Positions 55,261-63,732 of a stretch of DNA of 64,000 bases are shown here, piece after piece; the first letter of the stretch is position 1; every line of letters begins with the position of its first letter. Position numbers and translations under genes: made by a program. Source of the DNA: an uncultured Collinsella sp. (GTDB lineage Bacteria > Actinomycetota > Coriobacteriia > Coriobacteriales > Coriobacteriaceae). The notes beneath the pieces are model-generated. The model searched no databases. It was given only the letters and a program-made list of their open reading frames with translations, and had not been told where the DNA came from. Location: the NCBI GenBank assembly GCA_900551555.1, contig URWC01000001.1, positions 4,795 to 68,794 of the forward strand. Direction: 5' to 3'.

Positions 55261-56259
55261 CTATTCGCTCGAGCCGGAATCGGTCGTCTCGGACGTGTCG
55301 GAACTGTCATCCGAGCTCTCGTCCTTCGTCTTGGTCGCAGCATCGCGCGACGTTCCCTGCGGCGTGCTGTTGGCCGTGCTCACGTCCTCATCCGAGGCCG
55401 ACTGTTCGTCGGTCAGCGAGGTGATGACCAGCACTTCCTCGTTGTTCTCGGCCGTGGTCTGGGCGCGCACCACAATGGTGTAGTACACGTCGTTTGCCGA
55501 TTTCTCGACCGACGAGACGGTGCCGAGCGGTAGACCCTTGGGGAACACACCGCCAATGCCCGAGGTCACGATGATGTCGCCAACCTTAACATCGGAGTCG
55601 ACGCTCACGTACTCAAGACGCAGCGTGCCGTCAGCCTGACCCTGCAGCATGCCTTGGGCGCGCGTGTCCTGCACCATAGCGGACACGCCCGAGTTCTCGT
55701 CGCCAATCAGGCGCACGGTGGACGTCTTGGCCGAGACTTCGATGATCTGGCCGATAACACCGGCCGAACTCGTCACAGGCATGTTGATGGTAAGGCCGTC
55801 GGCAGAGCCCTTGTCGATAGTTACGGTCGAGGTCCAGGCATCGCCCGAGGCACCAACGATACGAGCAGCGGTCGATTTGAGGTTGTAGGTCGACTGCAGC
55901 CCGACCAGCCCCTCCAGACGCTCGGCGGTCTTTTGAGCCTCGGAGAGCTCGGCAACCTTAGAGGTCAGCTCCTCGTTTTGCTTCTTGAGCTCGTCGAGCG
56001 TGTCCTGCGACGCCGTAAGGTTAGAGAACACGTTGCCGATGGCATTGAAAGGAGCCGCCACAGCCGAACCCACAAAGCGCACCGGCGAGGTAATCGTCGT
56101 TACGCCCGAACGCACGGCATGAATCGGTCCTGCCTCGCCCTCGCGGATGTAAAACGTGAGCAGCAACACCGAAATCAGGCTGAAAACAATCAACGGGCGC
56201 ATACCCGTTGATTGTCGCTTGGTATTCAGATTTGTGGAGAAACCCGAAGATCGTGCCAA
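55261..56259 (-). CDS. mreC: Rod shape-determining protein MreC
   Basis: A 332-residue protein: one helix (about 22-39), a coiled coil (about 85-118), then the two beta-barrel parts with GSADGLTINMPV and LPLGTV. The last 45 residues are a Ser/Thr/Asp/Glu-rich tail that MreC proteins often lack. It activates the elongation PBP from outside the membrane. The TTG start has GGTGG 7 bases upstream. Confidence 0.95.
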   Translation of the reverse strand: MARSSGFSTNLNTKRQSTGMRPLIVFSLISVLLLTFYIREGEAGPIHAVRSGVTTITSPVRFVGSAVAAPFNAIGNVFSNLTASQDTLDELKKQNEELTSKVAELSEAQKTAERLEGLVGLQSTYNLKSTAARIVGASGDAWTSTVTIDKGSADGLTINMPVTSSAGVIGQIIEVSAKTSTVRLIGDENSGVSAMVQDTRAQGMLQGQADGTLRLEYVSVDSDVKVGDIIVTSGIGGVFPKGLPLGTVSSVEKSANDVYYTIVVRAQTTAENNEEVLVITSLTDEQSASDEDVSTANSTPQGTSRDAATKTKDESSDDSSDTSETTDSGSSE

Positions 56260-56280
56260 ATGGAATCCACCTTTTGGAAA

Positions 56281-57324
56281 TTAAGCATTGGTCTGGACGA
56301 AGCCGCCATCAAACGCATTGGCCTCGAGCACGCGGGCACAGCCGTTAACGACGTTATCGAGCGCCGTGGGGCTGACGTTGACCGAAACGCCGGTCTCATC
56401 GCGCAGGCGCACGTCGAGACCGCGCAGCAGCGCGCCGCCACCGGTCAGCAATATGCCATAGTACATAAGGTCCGAGGCAAGATCGGGCGGCGTGGCATCG
56501 AGTGCGTCCTTGACGGCCTTAGCCATCTCGTCGAGCGGCTTGTTGAGCGCGCGACGGATCTCCTCACTCTCGATGCGCACGGTCTTGGGCAGACCGGTGA
56601 TCACGTCGCGGCCGTTGACCTCGACGTCGAGCTCGTCCTTGAGCGGCACGGCGGAGCCGACCTTGATCTTGATGTCCTCTGCCGTACGCTCGCCGATGGC
56701 CAAGTTGTAGGCATCGCGAACGTGCGTGAGGATGGCCTGATCGAACTCGTCGCCGGCAATACGGATGGACTGCGAGACGACGATACCGCCCATGGCGATA
56801 ACAGCGACCTCGGTGGTACCGCCACCGATGTCGATGACCATGGAGCCGGTAGGCTCCTCGACGGGCAGGTCGGCGCCGATAGCGGCGGCCATAGGCTCTT
56901 CGATCAGATAGGCCTGGCGAGCGCCGGCCTGGATCGTGGCCTCAAAGACGGCACGCTTCTCGACCGACGTGACACCGGAGGGAACGCAGACGACAACGCG
57001 CGGACGCGGGGTCCACGGATAGCGCTTCTCGGACGCCTTGTCGATAAAGTAGCGAAGCATAGCCTCTGTAACATCGAAGTCGGCGATGACGCCGTCCTTC
57101 AGGGGACGAACGGCCACGATGTTGCCGGGCGTACGGCCGAGCATGCGCTTTGCCTCGATACCGACCGCCAGGATGCGCTCGTCGTTCTTGTCGATGGCGA
57201 CTACAGAGGGCTCGCGAATGACGATGCCCTTGCCGCGCACGGAGACAAGCGTATTGGCGGTGCCGAGGTCGATGGCAAGATCGCCCGCATAGCTACCGAA
57301 GAACATATCCATCAAAGAAAACAA
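56281..57324 (-). CDS. mreB: Rod shape-determining actin homologue MreB
   Basis: A 347-residue actin-fold protein. Phosphate 1 is AIDLGTANTLV, phosphate 2 is VIDIGGGTTEVAVI, and the adenosine motif is LLTGGGALLRGL. It forms filaments under the membrane that place the RodA-PBP2 machine. The start TTG has AGGAG 5 bases upstream. First gene of mreB-mreC-mreD-mrdA-rodA; Coriobacteriia are rods, unlike many mre-lacking actinobacteria. Confidence 0.97.
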   Translation of the reverse strand: MFSLMDMFFGSYAGDLAIDLGTANTLVSVRGKGIVIREPSVVAIDKNDERILAVGIEAKRMLGRTPGNIVAVRPLKDGVIADFDVTEAMLRYFIDKASEKRYPWTPRPRVVVCVPSGVTSVEKRAVFEATIQAGARQAYLIEEPMAAAIGADLPVEEPTGSMVIDIGGGTTEVAVIAMGGIVVSQSIRIAGDEFDQAILTHVRDAYNLAIGERTAEDIKIKVGSAVPLKDELDVEVNGRDVITGLPKTVRIESEEIRRALNKPLDEMAKAVKDALDATPPDLASDLMYYGILLTGGGALLRGLDVRLRDETGVSVNVSPTALDNVVNGCARVLEANAFDGGFVQTNA

Positions 57325-57384
57325 CGCAACTCCTGATGTGTTGGATGATTGCTGGAAAACTACTAGCTCATCATACTAGCGCAA

Positions 57385-57417
57385 GCCCGGCACCTCACTT
57401 GCGGTGAAGCGCCGGGC
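57385..57417 (-). terminator. Terminator-like hairpin between the TPR gene and mreB
   Basis: A 7-bp outer stem (57385-57391 with 57411-57417) with further inner pairs and a 5-base loop. The minus-strand tail TTGCGC is not T-rich, so termination strength is doubtful. Confidence 0.45.
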
Positions 57418-57439
57418 AAAGCTAAATCCCATAAGGTCA

Positions 57440-58744
57440 CTACTGGTTGTCAGCAGCCGAGAAATCCATATCGAGCGAGGAAACGGCCCAGCCGATATGG
57501 TTGTCGGAGCGCACGAATTTGACGGTGTACTCCTGCTCGCCGCCCTTGGACAGCGATGCCTTCACCTTAGCGGTCGTCTCGGTCATGGACTGATCCATGC
57601 CCTCGACGGACACGGTGGCGCCCTGCGGAATCGAGGAGATGATCATCGACTTGGCGTCCTCGGACAGGCTCGAGGCCAGGCAAGACTCGGCCTTTGCGGT
57701 GTCACCGTCGCCGGCAGCCTGGAACAGATCGGTGATAACCGACTCCTGCGAGGGGAAGCCAAAGCCGCGCGTGTAGGCAAAGCCCAGACCGCCCGCAGCA
57801 ATCAAAATGAGCAGAAGCAGCACGATGAAGACTTTGAGACCCGTGTGGCGATGGCGACGACGGACCTTGGCCTGCTTACGATCCTGACGGTCCTGCTGGA
57901 CCATCTCGGACTCGGACAGCGTAAAGAAGCCGGTGTCCGAGGGATCGGGCATAAACTGACCGGTCGCGCCCGTAGGATCGAGCGGATCGACGGCAGGAGC
58001 GTCCATCGCGGGCGCCGGAGCCGTGGCCATAGCCGTCTGGGCAGACAGCGCGGCAAGCGAATCATGCACGCGGGCAAGCTCATCGACCTGCTCGGAAGTG
58101 AGCTGGTAGATGCCATCGGCAGTAGCGGCGTTAAAGGCGTCGAGTGCGTCGGAGGGACGGCCGGCGGCAGAAAGCGCCTGACCCATGCCGGCGTTGAGCG
58201 CACGCGTGTCGTCGCGGGGGCCGGCAAAGTCGATAGCCGTGCGGTAGGTCTCCACGGCATCCGCCGGACGGCCGAGCTTAATGAAGCAACGACCAAGCTC
58301 GCCCAGTGCGGCGGCAGGAGCCGGATTGGCGCCGTCGATGGCAGCCTGACGGAAGGCAGTACCCGCGTTGGCATAGTCGCCCGACTGGAACAGCGCGTTA
58401 CCCAGGCCCAGATAGGCCTTGAACGGCGTGGCATAGGAAGCATCCTGCGTAGCAGCAGAGAACGCCTGGGCGGCCGTCGTGTAGTCGCCCACGGCGGCGA
58501 GTGCCTTGCCGCGGTTGGTGAGCAGCGCGCCGCGCTTGCCGTAGGTGCCGTCATTGAGGGCAGCGGCGTAGGCCTCGGCGGCCTCGGCATACATGCCCAG
58601 GTGCATCAAGGCGTTGCCACGAAGGTGATCGGCCTCGCCCATAATCTCATCGGGAGTTTTTGCCGCCCCAAGCATCTGGGCTGCAGCGGAAAAATCACCC
58701 GCGCGGTAAGCGGCGCGGCCCTGTTGGATCAGCTGGCTATTCAA
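57440..58744 (-). CDS. TPR-repeat single-pass membrane protein
   Basis: A 434-residue protein. About six tetratricopeptide repeats fill residues 1-235 (ALMHLGMYAEAAEAYAAAL, ALFQSGDYANAGTAFRQAA, and similar). A Pro/Ala linker and a very basic stretch (RRRHRH near 296-300) precede one membrane helix (about 303-324). An outer domain of about 105 residues follows. The layout suggests a cytoplasmic scaffold with an extracellular sensor. It lies just before mreB, so a link to envelope growth is possible. TTG start. Confidence 0.75.
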   Translation of the reverse strand: MNSQLIQQGRAAYRAGDFSAAAQMLGAAKTPDEIMGEADHLRGNALMHLGMYAEAAEAYAAALNDGTYGKRGALLTNRGKALAAVGDYTTAAQAFSAATQDASYATPFKAYLGLGNALFQSGDYANAGTAFRQAAIDGANPAPAAALGELGRCFIKLGRPADAVETYRTAIDFAGPRDDTRALNAGMGQALSAAGRPSDALDAFNAATADGIYQLTSEQVDELARVHDSLAALSAQTAMATAPAPAMDAPAVDPLDPTGATGQFMPDPSDTGFFTLSESEMVQQDRQDRKQAKVRRRHRHTGLKVFIVLLLLILIAAGGLGFAYTRGFGFPSQESVITDLFQAAGDGDTAKAESCLASSLSEDAKSMIISSIPQGATVSVEGMDQSMTETTAKVKASLSKGGEQEYTVKFVRSDNHIGWAVSSLDMDFSAADNQ

Positions 58745-58755
58745 GGAAATCCCCT

Positions 58756-59298
58756 TTACTCGTGAACGATCTCGACATGGACGATCTCGTCGCCGGCACG
58801 CAGCTGCGAAATCACATCGAGACCCTCGACCGTGGTACCAAAGACGGTGTAACCGGAATCGAGGTTATGCTGGGCACCCAGGCAGAAGTAGAACTGCGAA
58901 CCCGCGGAATCGGGGTCCATGGAGCGTGCCATGGCAAGGGCACCATCGACATGGCTGTTGCGCGGATTGGTGGCAAACTCGCCCTTGATGCAGTAGCCGG
59001 GACCACCGGTACCGGGCATGCCGTCAGGGCCCTCAAGACCGGCAGCGACGTCGGCGCCGGACATATCGCGGGTATTGGGGTCGCCGCCCTGAATGACAAA
59101 GCCGGGCACATAGCGATGGAACTTAAGGCCATCATAGAAACCCATCGTGGAAAGCTCGCAGAAGTTCGCGACATGAATGGGAGCGCCCTCACCGTCAAAC
59201 TTGACCTTGATGGTACCCTTCGACGTCTCGATAACGGCGCACTCGTCGCCGGCAAGCTGATACTCGGGCGTGTAGAGCTCTTTCTTAAAACCAAACAT
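58756..59298 (-). CDS. Cyclophilin-type peptidyl-prolyl cis-trans isomerase
   Basis: A 180-residue cyclophilin. Active-site motifs: GLKFHRYVPGFVIQGGDP (catalytic arginine after FH), GALAMARSMDPDSAGSQFYF, and TVFGTTVEGLDVI. No signal peptide, so cytoplasmic; it speeds prolyl isomerisation in folding. AGGAAGGA precedes the ATG. Confidence 0.95.
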   Translation of the reverse strand: MFGFKKELYTPEYQLAGDECAVIETSKGTIKVKFDGEGAPIHVANFCELSTMGFYDGLKFHRYVPGFVIQGGDPNTRDMSGADVAAGLEGPDGMPGTGGPGYCIKGEFATNPRNSHVDGALAMARSMDPDSAGSQFYFCLGAQHNLDSGYTVFGTTVEGLDVISQLRAGDEIVHVEIVHE

Positions 59299-59405
59299 GT
59301 GGTTCCTTCCTCGTGCGTTTAAAGCATATTTGTACGAATTGTAGCAATAAGCATGCGCTTACATCAATTGCGCACGTAGGTTATGCCGACTATGGCGAAC
59401 TAATT

Positions 59406-60548
59406 TTAGGAACGCTGCTGCGGCTTCCAGGAGCCCACATTGGCGTCGTACTGGTTCAGCGCGCTGTTGCCGCCCTGCGCGATGGGCGCCAGGATCTCGC
59501 TTTGGTGGGAACTCATCGACTCACCATCAGGAATGGCCAGCGAGATATCCCAGCTCTGGCAGATCACGTCGACGCGCTCATACATCCACTCGGCAAGCTG
59601 CTTTAAGTGGGCGATGTCGTCCGCATAGACCGTATCGTCCTGATACTTAAGGTTGTTGAGCTCATCTTGCGTCTTTTTGATCTGGTCGCGCAGGGCGTAG
59701 GCACTCTGCGACAGCTCCTGACGGGTGGACAGCGGCGTTCGGAGATAACCGTTGTTAAAGGAATCGATGACCTCGCCGATCTGGTCCTCGTCACCGTAGG
59801 ACACGATGGTCTGATACAGACCGTCGAGCCTGGTATAGAGCTGATCATCGGTCAGCACGGTTTCTTCCTGGACCACCTCGGCAGAATCGTCTTGCTTGGT
59901 ATCGTCCTCAGTCGCCTCGCCCTTTTGGCGCGTGGGGAAGGTCGTCTGCGCAGCCTGGCCAAACTGGTCGTAGAAGGCAGGCATGACACCCATGGGATCG
60001 GCCGTCACGAACCAATAGGCACCGCCGCAAACGACGGCAAGGACCGCGATGACGATGAGCGGCTTGGGGATATGACGCTTGTGCTTGTGATAGGCGTCCT
60101 CGTCGGGATGCACCTTGCGCTTGGGTTTTTGAGCATCGTCATGCAGGGAAACGGGCGTGGGAATATCGACCTTGGGGATACCGAAATCCTTATCGAAAGC
60201 CGGCAGCACGCAGGTCTCGTTAGGATCGGCGGCGTCCGAAAGAACCGCGGCAGCCGAGGCGGGCGCATGAGGCACCTCGGTATCGATCTGCTCTTGCGTT
60301 AGGCGCGGAAAGCCCGCCGTGCGGCCCGCTGCCAGGTCGGATGCGGCCGCGTCCTCGGAGAGGATGCCCGGAGCGGGGCGTCCGCATTTGGGGCACGTAC
60401 GATCATGCGGAGAAAGACGGGCACCGCAGCCCTCGCAGAACACGAACTCGGTGTGCTCGGGGCCATCGCCCGGACCCACATAGGCGTTGCAGTAGGGGCA
60501 GAACGAGGCGCCGTCCTCGATAGTCTTAAGGCAATGCGGGCAGATCAC
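59406..60548 (-). CDS. Zinc-ribbon single-pass membrane protein
   Basis: A 380-residue protein. Two zinc ribbons open it: cysteines at about 3, 6, 17, 20 and at 38, 41, 52, 55. A charged linker, one membrane helix (about 162-182), and an outer alpha-helical domain (about 225-370) follow. The GTG at 60548 (MICPHC) is chosen because AGAGG lies 5 bases upstream and it places the first cysteine pair at the very N-terminus, as usual for such proteins. Function is unknown. Confidence 0.75.
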   Translation of the reverse strand: MICPHCLKTIEDGASFCPYCNAYVGPGDGPEHTEFVFCEGCGARLSPHDRTCPKCGRPAPGILSEDAAASDLAAGRTAGFPRLTQEQIDTEVPHAPASAAAVLSDAADPNETCVLPAFDKDFGIPKVDIPTPVSLHDDAQKPKRKVHPDEDAYHKHKRHIPKPLIVIAVLAVVCGGAYWFVTADPMGVMPAFYDQFGQAAQTTFPTRQKGEATEDDTKQDDSAEVVQEETVLTDDQLYTRLDGLYQTIVSYGDEDQIGEVIDSFNNGYLRTPLSTRQELSQSAYALRDQIKKTQDELNNLKYQDDTVYADDIAHLKQLAEWMYERVDVICQSWDISLAIPDGESMSSHQSEILAPIAQGGNSALNQYDANVGSWKPQQRS

Positions 60549-60651
60549 GGCATCCTCTTTTCGAAGCAATTCAAACAATCGAGGTTAGAGCATAACATCG
60601 CCACGGCCCCACAGGAACAAGGCACCAATTCAACATCGCCAGGGCGCGTAG

Positions 60652-63375
60652 CTACTTCTTCTTTTTGCTTGGCATCGAGACTTTGATGCCTTGGGCGGAC
60701 TTGGTCACGCGAGAGCGCTTGGCTCCGGTACTCTTCTTTTTCTTGGGCTGGGCCTGGGCCACGCCCTCGAGTGCGCGGGCCTCGGCCTCGCGAGCGGTGC
60801 GATCTTCGCGGCGCTGTGCCATGTCGGCGGCAACGCGCTTGGCAAAACGTTCGGCCGTCGATCCCGTCGAGCTCACCTTGCCGCCACCGCGGCCCAGGCG
60901 GACGCGCACACCGCGGCCAAAACCAGTTGCGGCATGACGACGACGCGGCTTGAGCGAATCCATCATCGTGGCGAGCTTAAAGAACACCGAGCAGGTAAAG
61001 ACCACGATGACAGCCAAGATAACCATCTGACCCATCGACAGGTTGGCAATAGACAGCAGCTCCGGGAATCCGATAACGCCCACCAAGATGCCGGCGACTA
61101 CAAACACAAAGAGCACCACACGTAAGGGCGTGAGAGGCTGTGAGATGCGCCAGATCAGGCTGACGCTCGCCGCGCACGACGTAAGCAGGCACATCGTAGA
61201 CAGCGTGAGCTGGCTAAAGCCAAACACGCGCGCCACAAAGATATCGAGCGCCGCAGCCAAAATGACCGCAATCGACGCCGGCAGTGCCCGCTTGAGTACG
61301 TTCGTCAAAAACGCACCCTTCACGCGAGCATTGTTGAGCTCCAGGCCCAACACAAAGCCCGGCGCGCCGATGCAGAAGAAGTTAATGAGCGTCATCTGGA
61401 TGGGCTCGAAGGGGTACGGCGGCAGCGCGATGCACAGCGCCGCCAGGCCCATCGAGAACAGCGTCTTGGTCAGGAACAGCGACGCCGAGCGCTGCAGGTT
61501 GTTGATGGAGCGACGGCCCTCGGCCACCACGGCGGGCATCGAGGCAAAGTCGTTGTCGACGAGTACGATCTCGGCCACGTTACGCGCGGCATCGGAGCCG
61601 GCCGCCATGGCCACGGAGCAGTCGGCCTCCTTGAGCGCCAGCACGTCGTTGACGCCGTCGCCCGTCATGGCCACGGTGTGCTCGCGGCGCTTGAGCGCCT
61701 GCACGAGCTCGCGCTTCTGCTGCGGGGTCACACGACCAAAGACATGGTAGCGGTCCACTGCGGCATCGAGCTTGGCCGGCGTATCGAGCGTCGTGGCGTC
61801 CACATAAGCGTCCGCCCCCGGCACGCCCACCACGCGCGCGATCGACGACACCGTACGCGGGTCGTCGCCACTGATCACGTTGAGGGTCACGCCCTGCTCG
61901 TTAAAGTAGCCGATGGTCTCGGCCGCCGAGGTACGAATCTCGTCGCGGATGGTCACAAAGCCCACGGGCTCGGCCTCTCCCACCATATCGCCATCGGGCG
62001 TAAAGCCGTCCACGCGCGCCACCACGAGCACGCGGCAGGTATCGGCAAGCTCGGCGACACGGTTCTCGACCTGCGAAAACACACGCTCCGAAAGCACAAA
62101 CTGCGCGGCGCCCATCACATAGGAGCCCTGCGCAAACGAAGCACCACTCCATTTTTTTGACGACGAGAACGGAATGACCGACAGCGGTTCAGACACCTCG
62201 ACCGGGCGATCGGCGTAATAGTTGAGCAGCGCCTGGCAGGTCTCGTTGGCATCGGCCGAAGTCGCACGTGCCACGTTAGCCAGCGCAAAATCGAGCACCG
62301 TGGTATCGACGGGAACGGCCGCCTCGTCCGGGCCGGCGCCTAGGCTCACGCCCTCAACCGGCAGCGGATACGTGCCCTCGACCTCCATGCGGCCCGACGT
62401 GATGGTGCCCGTCTTGTCCAGGCACAGCACGTCGACGCGAGCGAGCGTCTCGATGCAGTAGAGCTGCTGCGCCAGCACCTTGCGGCGGGCCAAGCGCACC
62501 GTAGCGATGGCGAGCACCGACGAGGTCAGCAGCACCAGGCCTTGCGGGATCATGCCCAGCAGGGCGCCCACCGTGGACAGCAGCGCCGACGAAGGCACAT
62601 GACCAGCCAACAGCTCGGAGAAGCACCACGAAAGCGCGCTATCGCCCGGGGTTCCCGCGGCATCCCACAGCTCGCTCACATTCGAGGCAAGCAACGCCAA
62701 ACCGAGCGGGATCATGATGATGCTCGCAAAGCGCACGATGGCGTTAAGCGCGTTCATGATCTCGGAATTGACCTTTTTGACGTACTTGGCCTCGTTATTA
62801 ATTTTGGCCACGTAGTTGTCGGCGCCGACATGGATCACGCGGGCGCGCAGCAGACCCGAGTCGATAAAGCTGCCGCTCATGAGCTCGGAACCGGGCTGTT
62901 TCTTGATAAGGTCGCTCTCGCCCGTCAGCAAGCTCTCGTTCACGAGAGCCTCGCCCGAAACCACCACGGCATCAGCGGGAATCTGGTCGCCGCGCCCCAG
63001 GCGGATGATGTCGTCGAGCACGATCTGGTCCAGGTCGAGCTCCACCTCGGCGCCGTCGCGCACCGCGATGGCCTTCTTGGAGGTCAACAGCGTGAGCTTA
63101 TCGACCATCTTCTTGGAACGCATGGACTGGATGACGCCAATAGCGGTATTGAGGAACACCACGAACAGGAACGTCAGATTCTTAAACGAACCGGTCAAAA
63201 TGACCAGGAACGCCAAGATCACGTTGATCAAATTGAACAGCGTGCAGAGGTTCTCGATGATGAGCTCTTTGACCGACTTGGTCTTGTGTTCCATGTTGCG
63301 GTTGATTTTACCGGCGGCGATGCGCTCCTCGACCTCGGCGGTCGAGAGTCCGCGCTCGATATCCGTTGCTGCCAT
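60652..63375 (-). CDS. CtpE-type cation-transporting P-type ATPase
   Basis: A 907-residue P-type ATPase. The dephosphorylation loop is LLTGESD; the phosphorylated aspartate lies in CLDKTGTIT (about residue 320); TGDGVNDV is the hinge. Helix 4 has MIPQGLVLLTSS in place of the usual PEGL. Overall order and motifs follow mycobacterial CtpE, which has been linked to calcium uptake, so calcium is a plausible but unproven substrate. After the last helix comes a tail of about 90 residues with many Lys, Arg and Ala (ending SKKKK). The start is uncertain among three nearby ATG/GTG codons. Confidence 0.9.
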   Translation of the reverse strand: MAATDIERGLSTAEVEERIAAGKINRNMEHKTKSVKELIIENLCTLFNLINVILAFLVILTGSFKNLTFLFVVFLNTAIGVIQSMRSKKMVDKLTLLTSKKAIAVRDGAEVELDLDQIVLDDIIRLGRGDQIPADAVVVSGEALVNESLLTGESDLIKKQPGSELMSGSFIDSGLLRARVIHVGADNYVAKINNEAKYVKKVNSEIMNALNAIVRFASIIMIPLGLALLASNVSELWDAAGTPGDSALSWCFSELLAGHVPSSALLSTVGALLGMIPQGLVLLTSSVLAIATVRLARRKVLAQQLYCIETLARVDVLCLDKTGTITSGRMEVEGTYPLPVEGVSLGAGPDEAAVPVDTTVLDFALANVARATSADANETCQALLNYYADRPVEVSEPLSVIPFSSSKKWSGASFAQGSYVMGAAQFVLSERVFSQVENRVAELADTCRVLVVARVDGFTPDGDMVGEAEPVGFVTIRDEIRTSAAETIGYFNEQGVTLNVISGDDPRTVSSIARVVGVPGADAYVDATTLDTPAKLDAAVDRYHVFGRVTPQQKRELVQALKRREHTVAMTGDGVNDVLALKEADCSVAMAAGSDAARNVAEIVLVDNDFASMPAVVAEGRRSINNLQRSASLFLTKTLFSMGLAALCIALPPYPFEPIQMTLINFFCIGAPGFVLGLELNNARVKGAFLTNVLKRALPASIAVILAAALDIFVARVFGFSQLTLSTMCLLTSCAASVSLIWRISQPLTPLRVVLFVFVVAGILVGVIGFPELLSIANLSMGQMVILAVIVVFTCSVFFKLATMMDSLKPRRRHAATGFGRGVRVRLGRGGGKVSSTGSTAERFAKRVAADMAQRREDRTAREAEARALEGVAQAQPKKKKSTGAKRSRVTKSAQGIKVSMPSKKKK

Positions 63376-63405
63376 ACCACGTCCCATCACGTCGCGTCGG
63401 TATAA

Positions 63406-63440
63406 GAAAAACCGCCCGGACCATGCGAGGTTCGGACGGT
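63406..63440 (-). terminator. Intrinsic terminator after tRNA-Arg
   Basis: A 7-pair stem (63411-63417 with 63434-63440), inner pairs, then TTTTTCTT on the minus strand. It lies 12 bases past the tRNA 3' end. Confidence 0.8.
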
Positions 63441-63451
63441 CTTACGTTCGA

Positions 63452-63528
63452 TGGTGCCCCATGTTGGATTCGAACCAACGGCCTTCTGCTCCGGAGGCAG
63501 ACGCTCTAATCCCCTGAGCTAATAGGGC
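63452..63528 (-). tRNA. tRNA-Arg (anticodon CCG)
   Basis: A 77-base tRNA with all arms: acceptor GCCCTAT pairing with ATGGGGC (one wobble), D stem GCTC/GAGC, anticodon stem TCTGC/GCAGA with loop CTCCGGA (anticodon CCG at 63494-63492), and T stem GTTGG/CCAAC. The 3' CCA is encoded in the gene. It decodes CGG. Confidence 0.97.
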
Positions 63529-63621
63529 CAACATTTGGCATTATACCCAAGTGCACCACGGGCTAACAAAATAAAAGAAAAAGCTTTGCAATTCCGAGGA
63601 AGACGCGGCGCAACGGCCCAC

Positions 63622-63651
63622 TTTAGAAGGCAAAAGCGAGTCAGATAGTAT
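63622..63651 (+). promoter_or_regulatory. Predicted promoter of aroF
   Basis: TTTAGA (63622-63627), 18-base spacer, TAGTAT (63646-63651), with expected start near 63658. Confidence 0.5.
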
Positions 63652-63674
63652 AAACTCTCATGCACCATATATAC

Positions 63675-63699
63675 ACGGCTCGCATTGCGGGCCGTTTTT
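63675..63699 (+). terminator. Terminator-like hairpin in the aroF leader (possible attenuator)
   Basis: A 9-pair stem with a 3-base loop (63675-63695, one wobble), followed by TTTTT (63695-63699). It lies 34 bases upstream of the aroF start and downstream of the predicted promoter, with no gene before it on this strand. Confidence 0.65.
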
Positions 63700-63732
63700 G
63701 CAAAAGTTATCCATCGAGGTGAGAGGCACACC

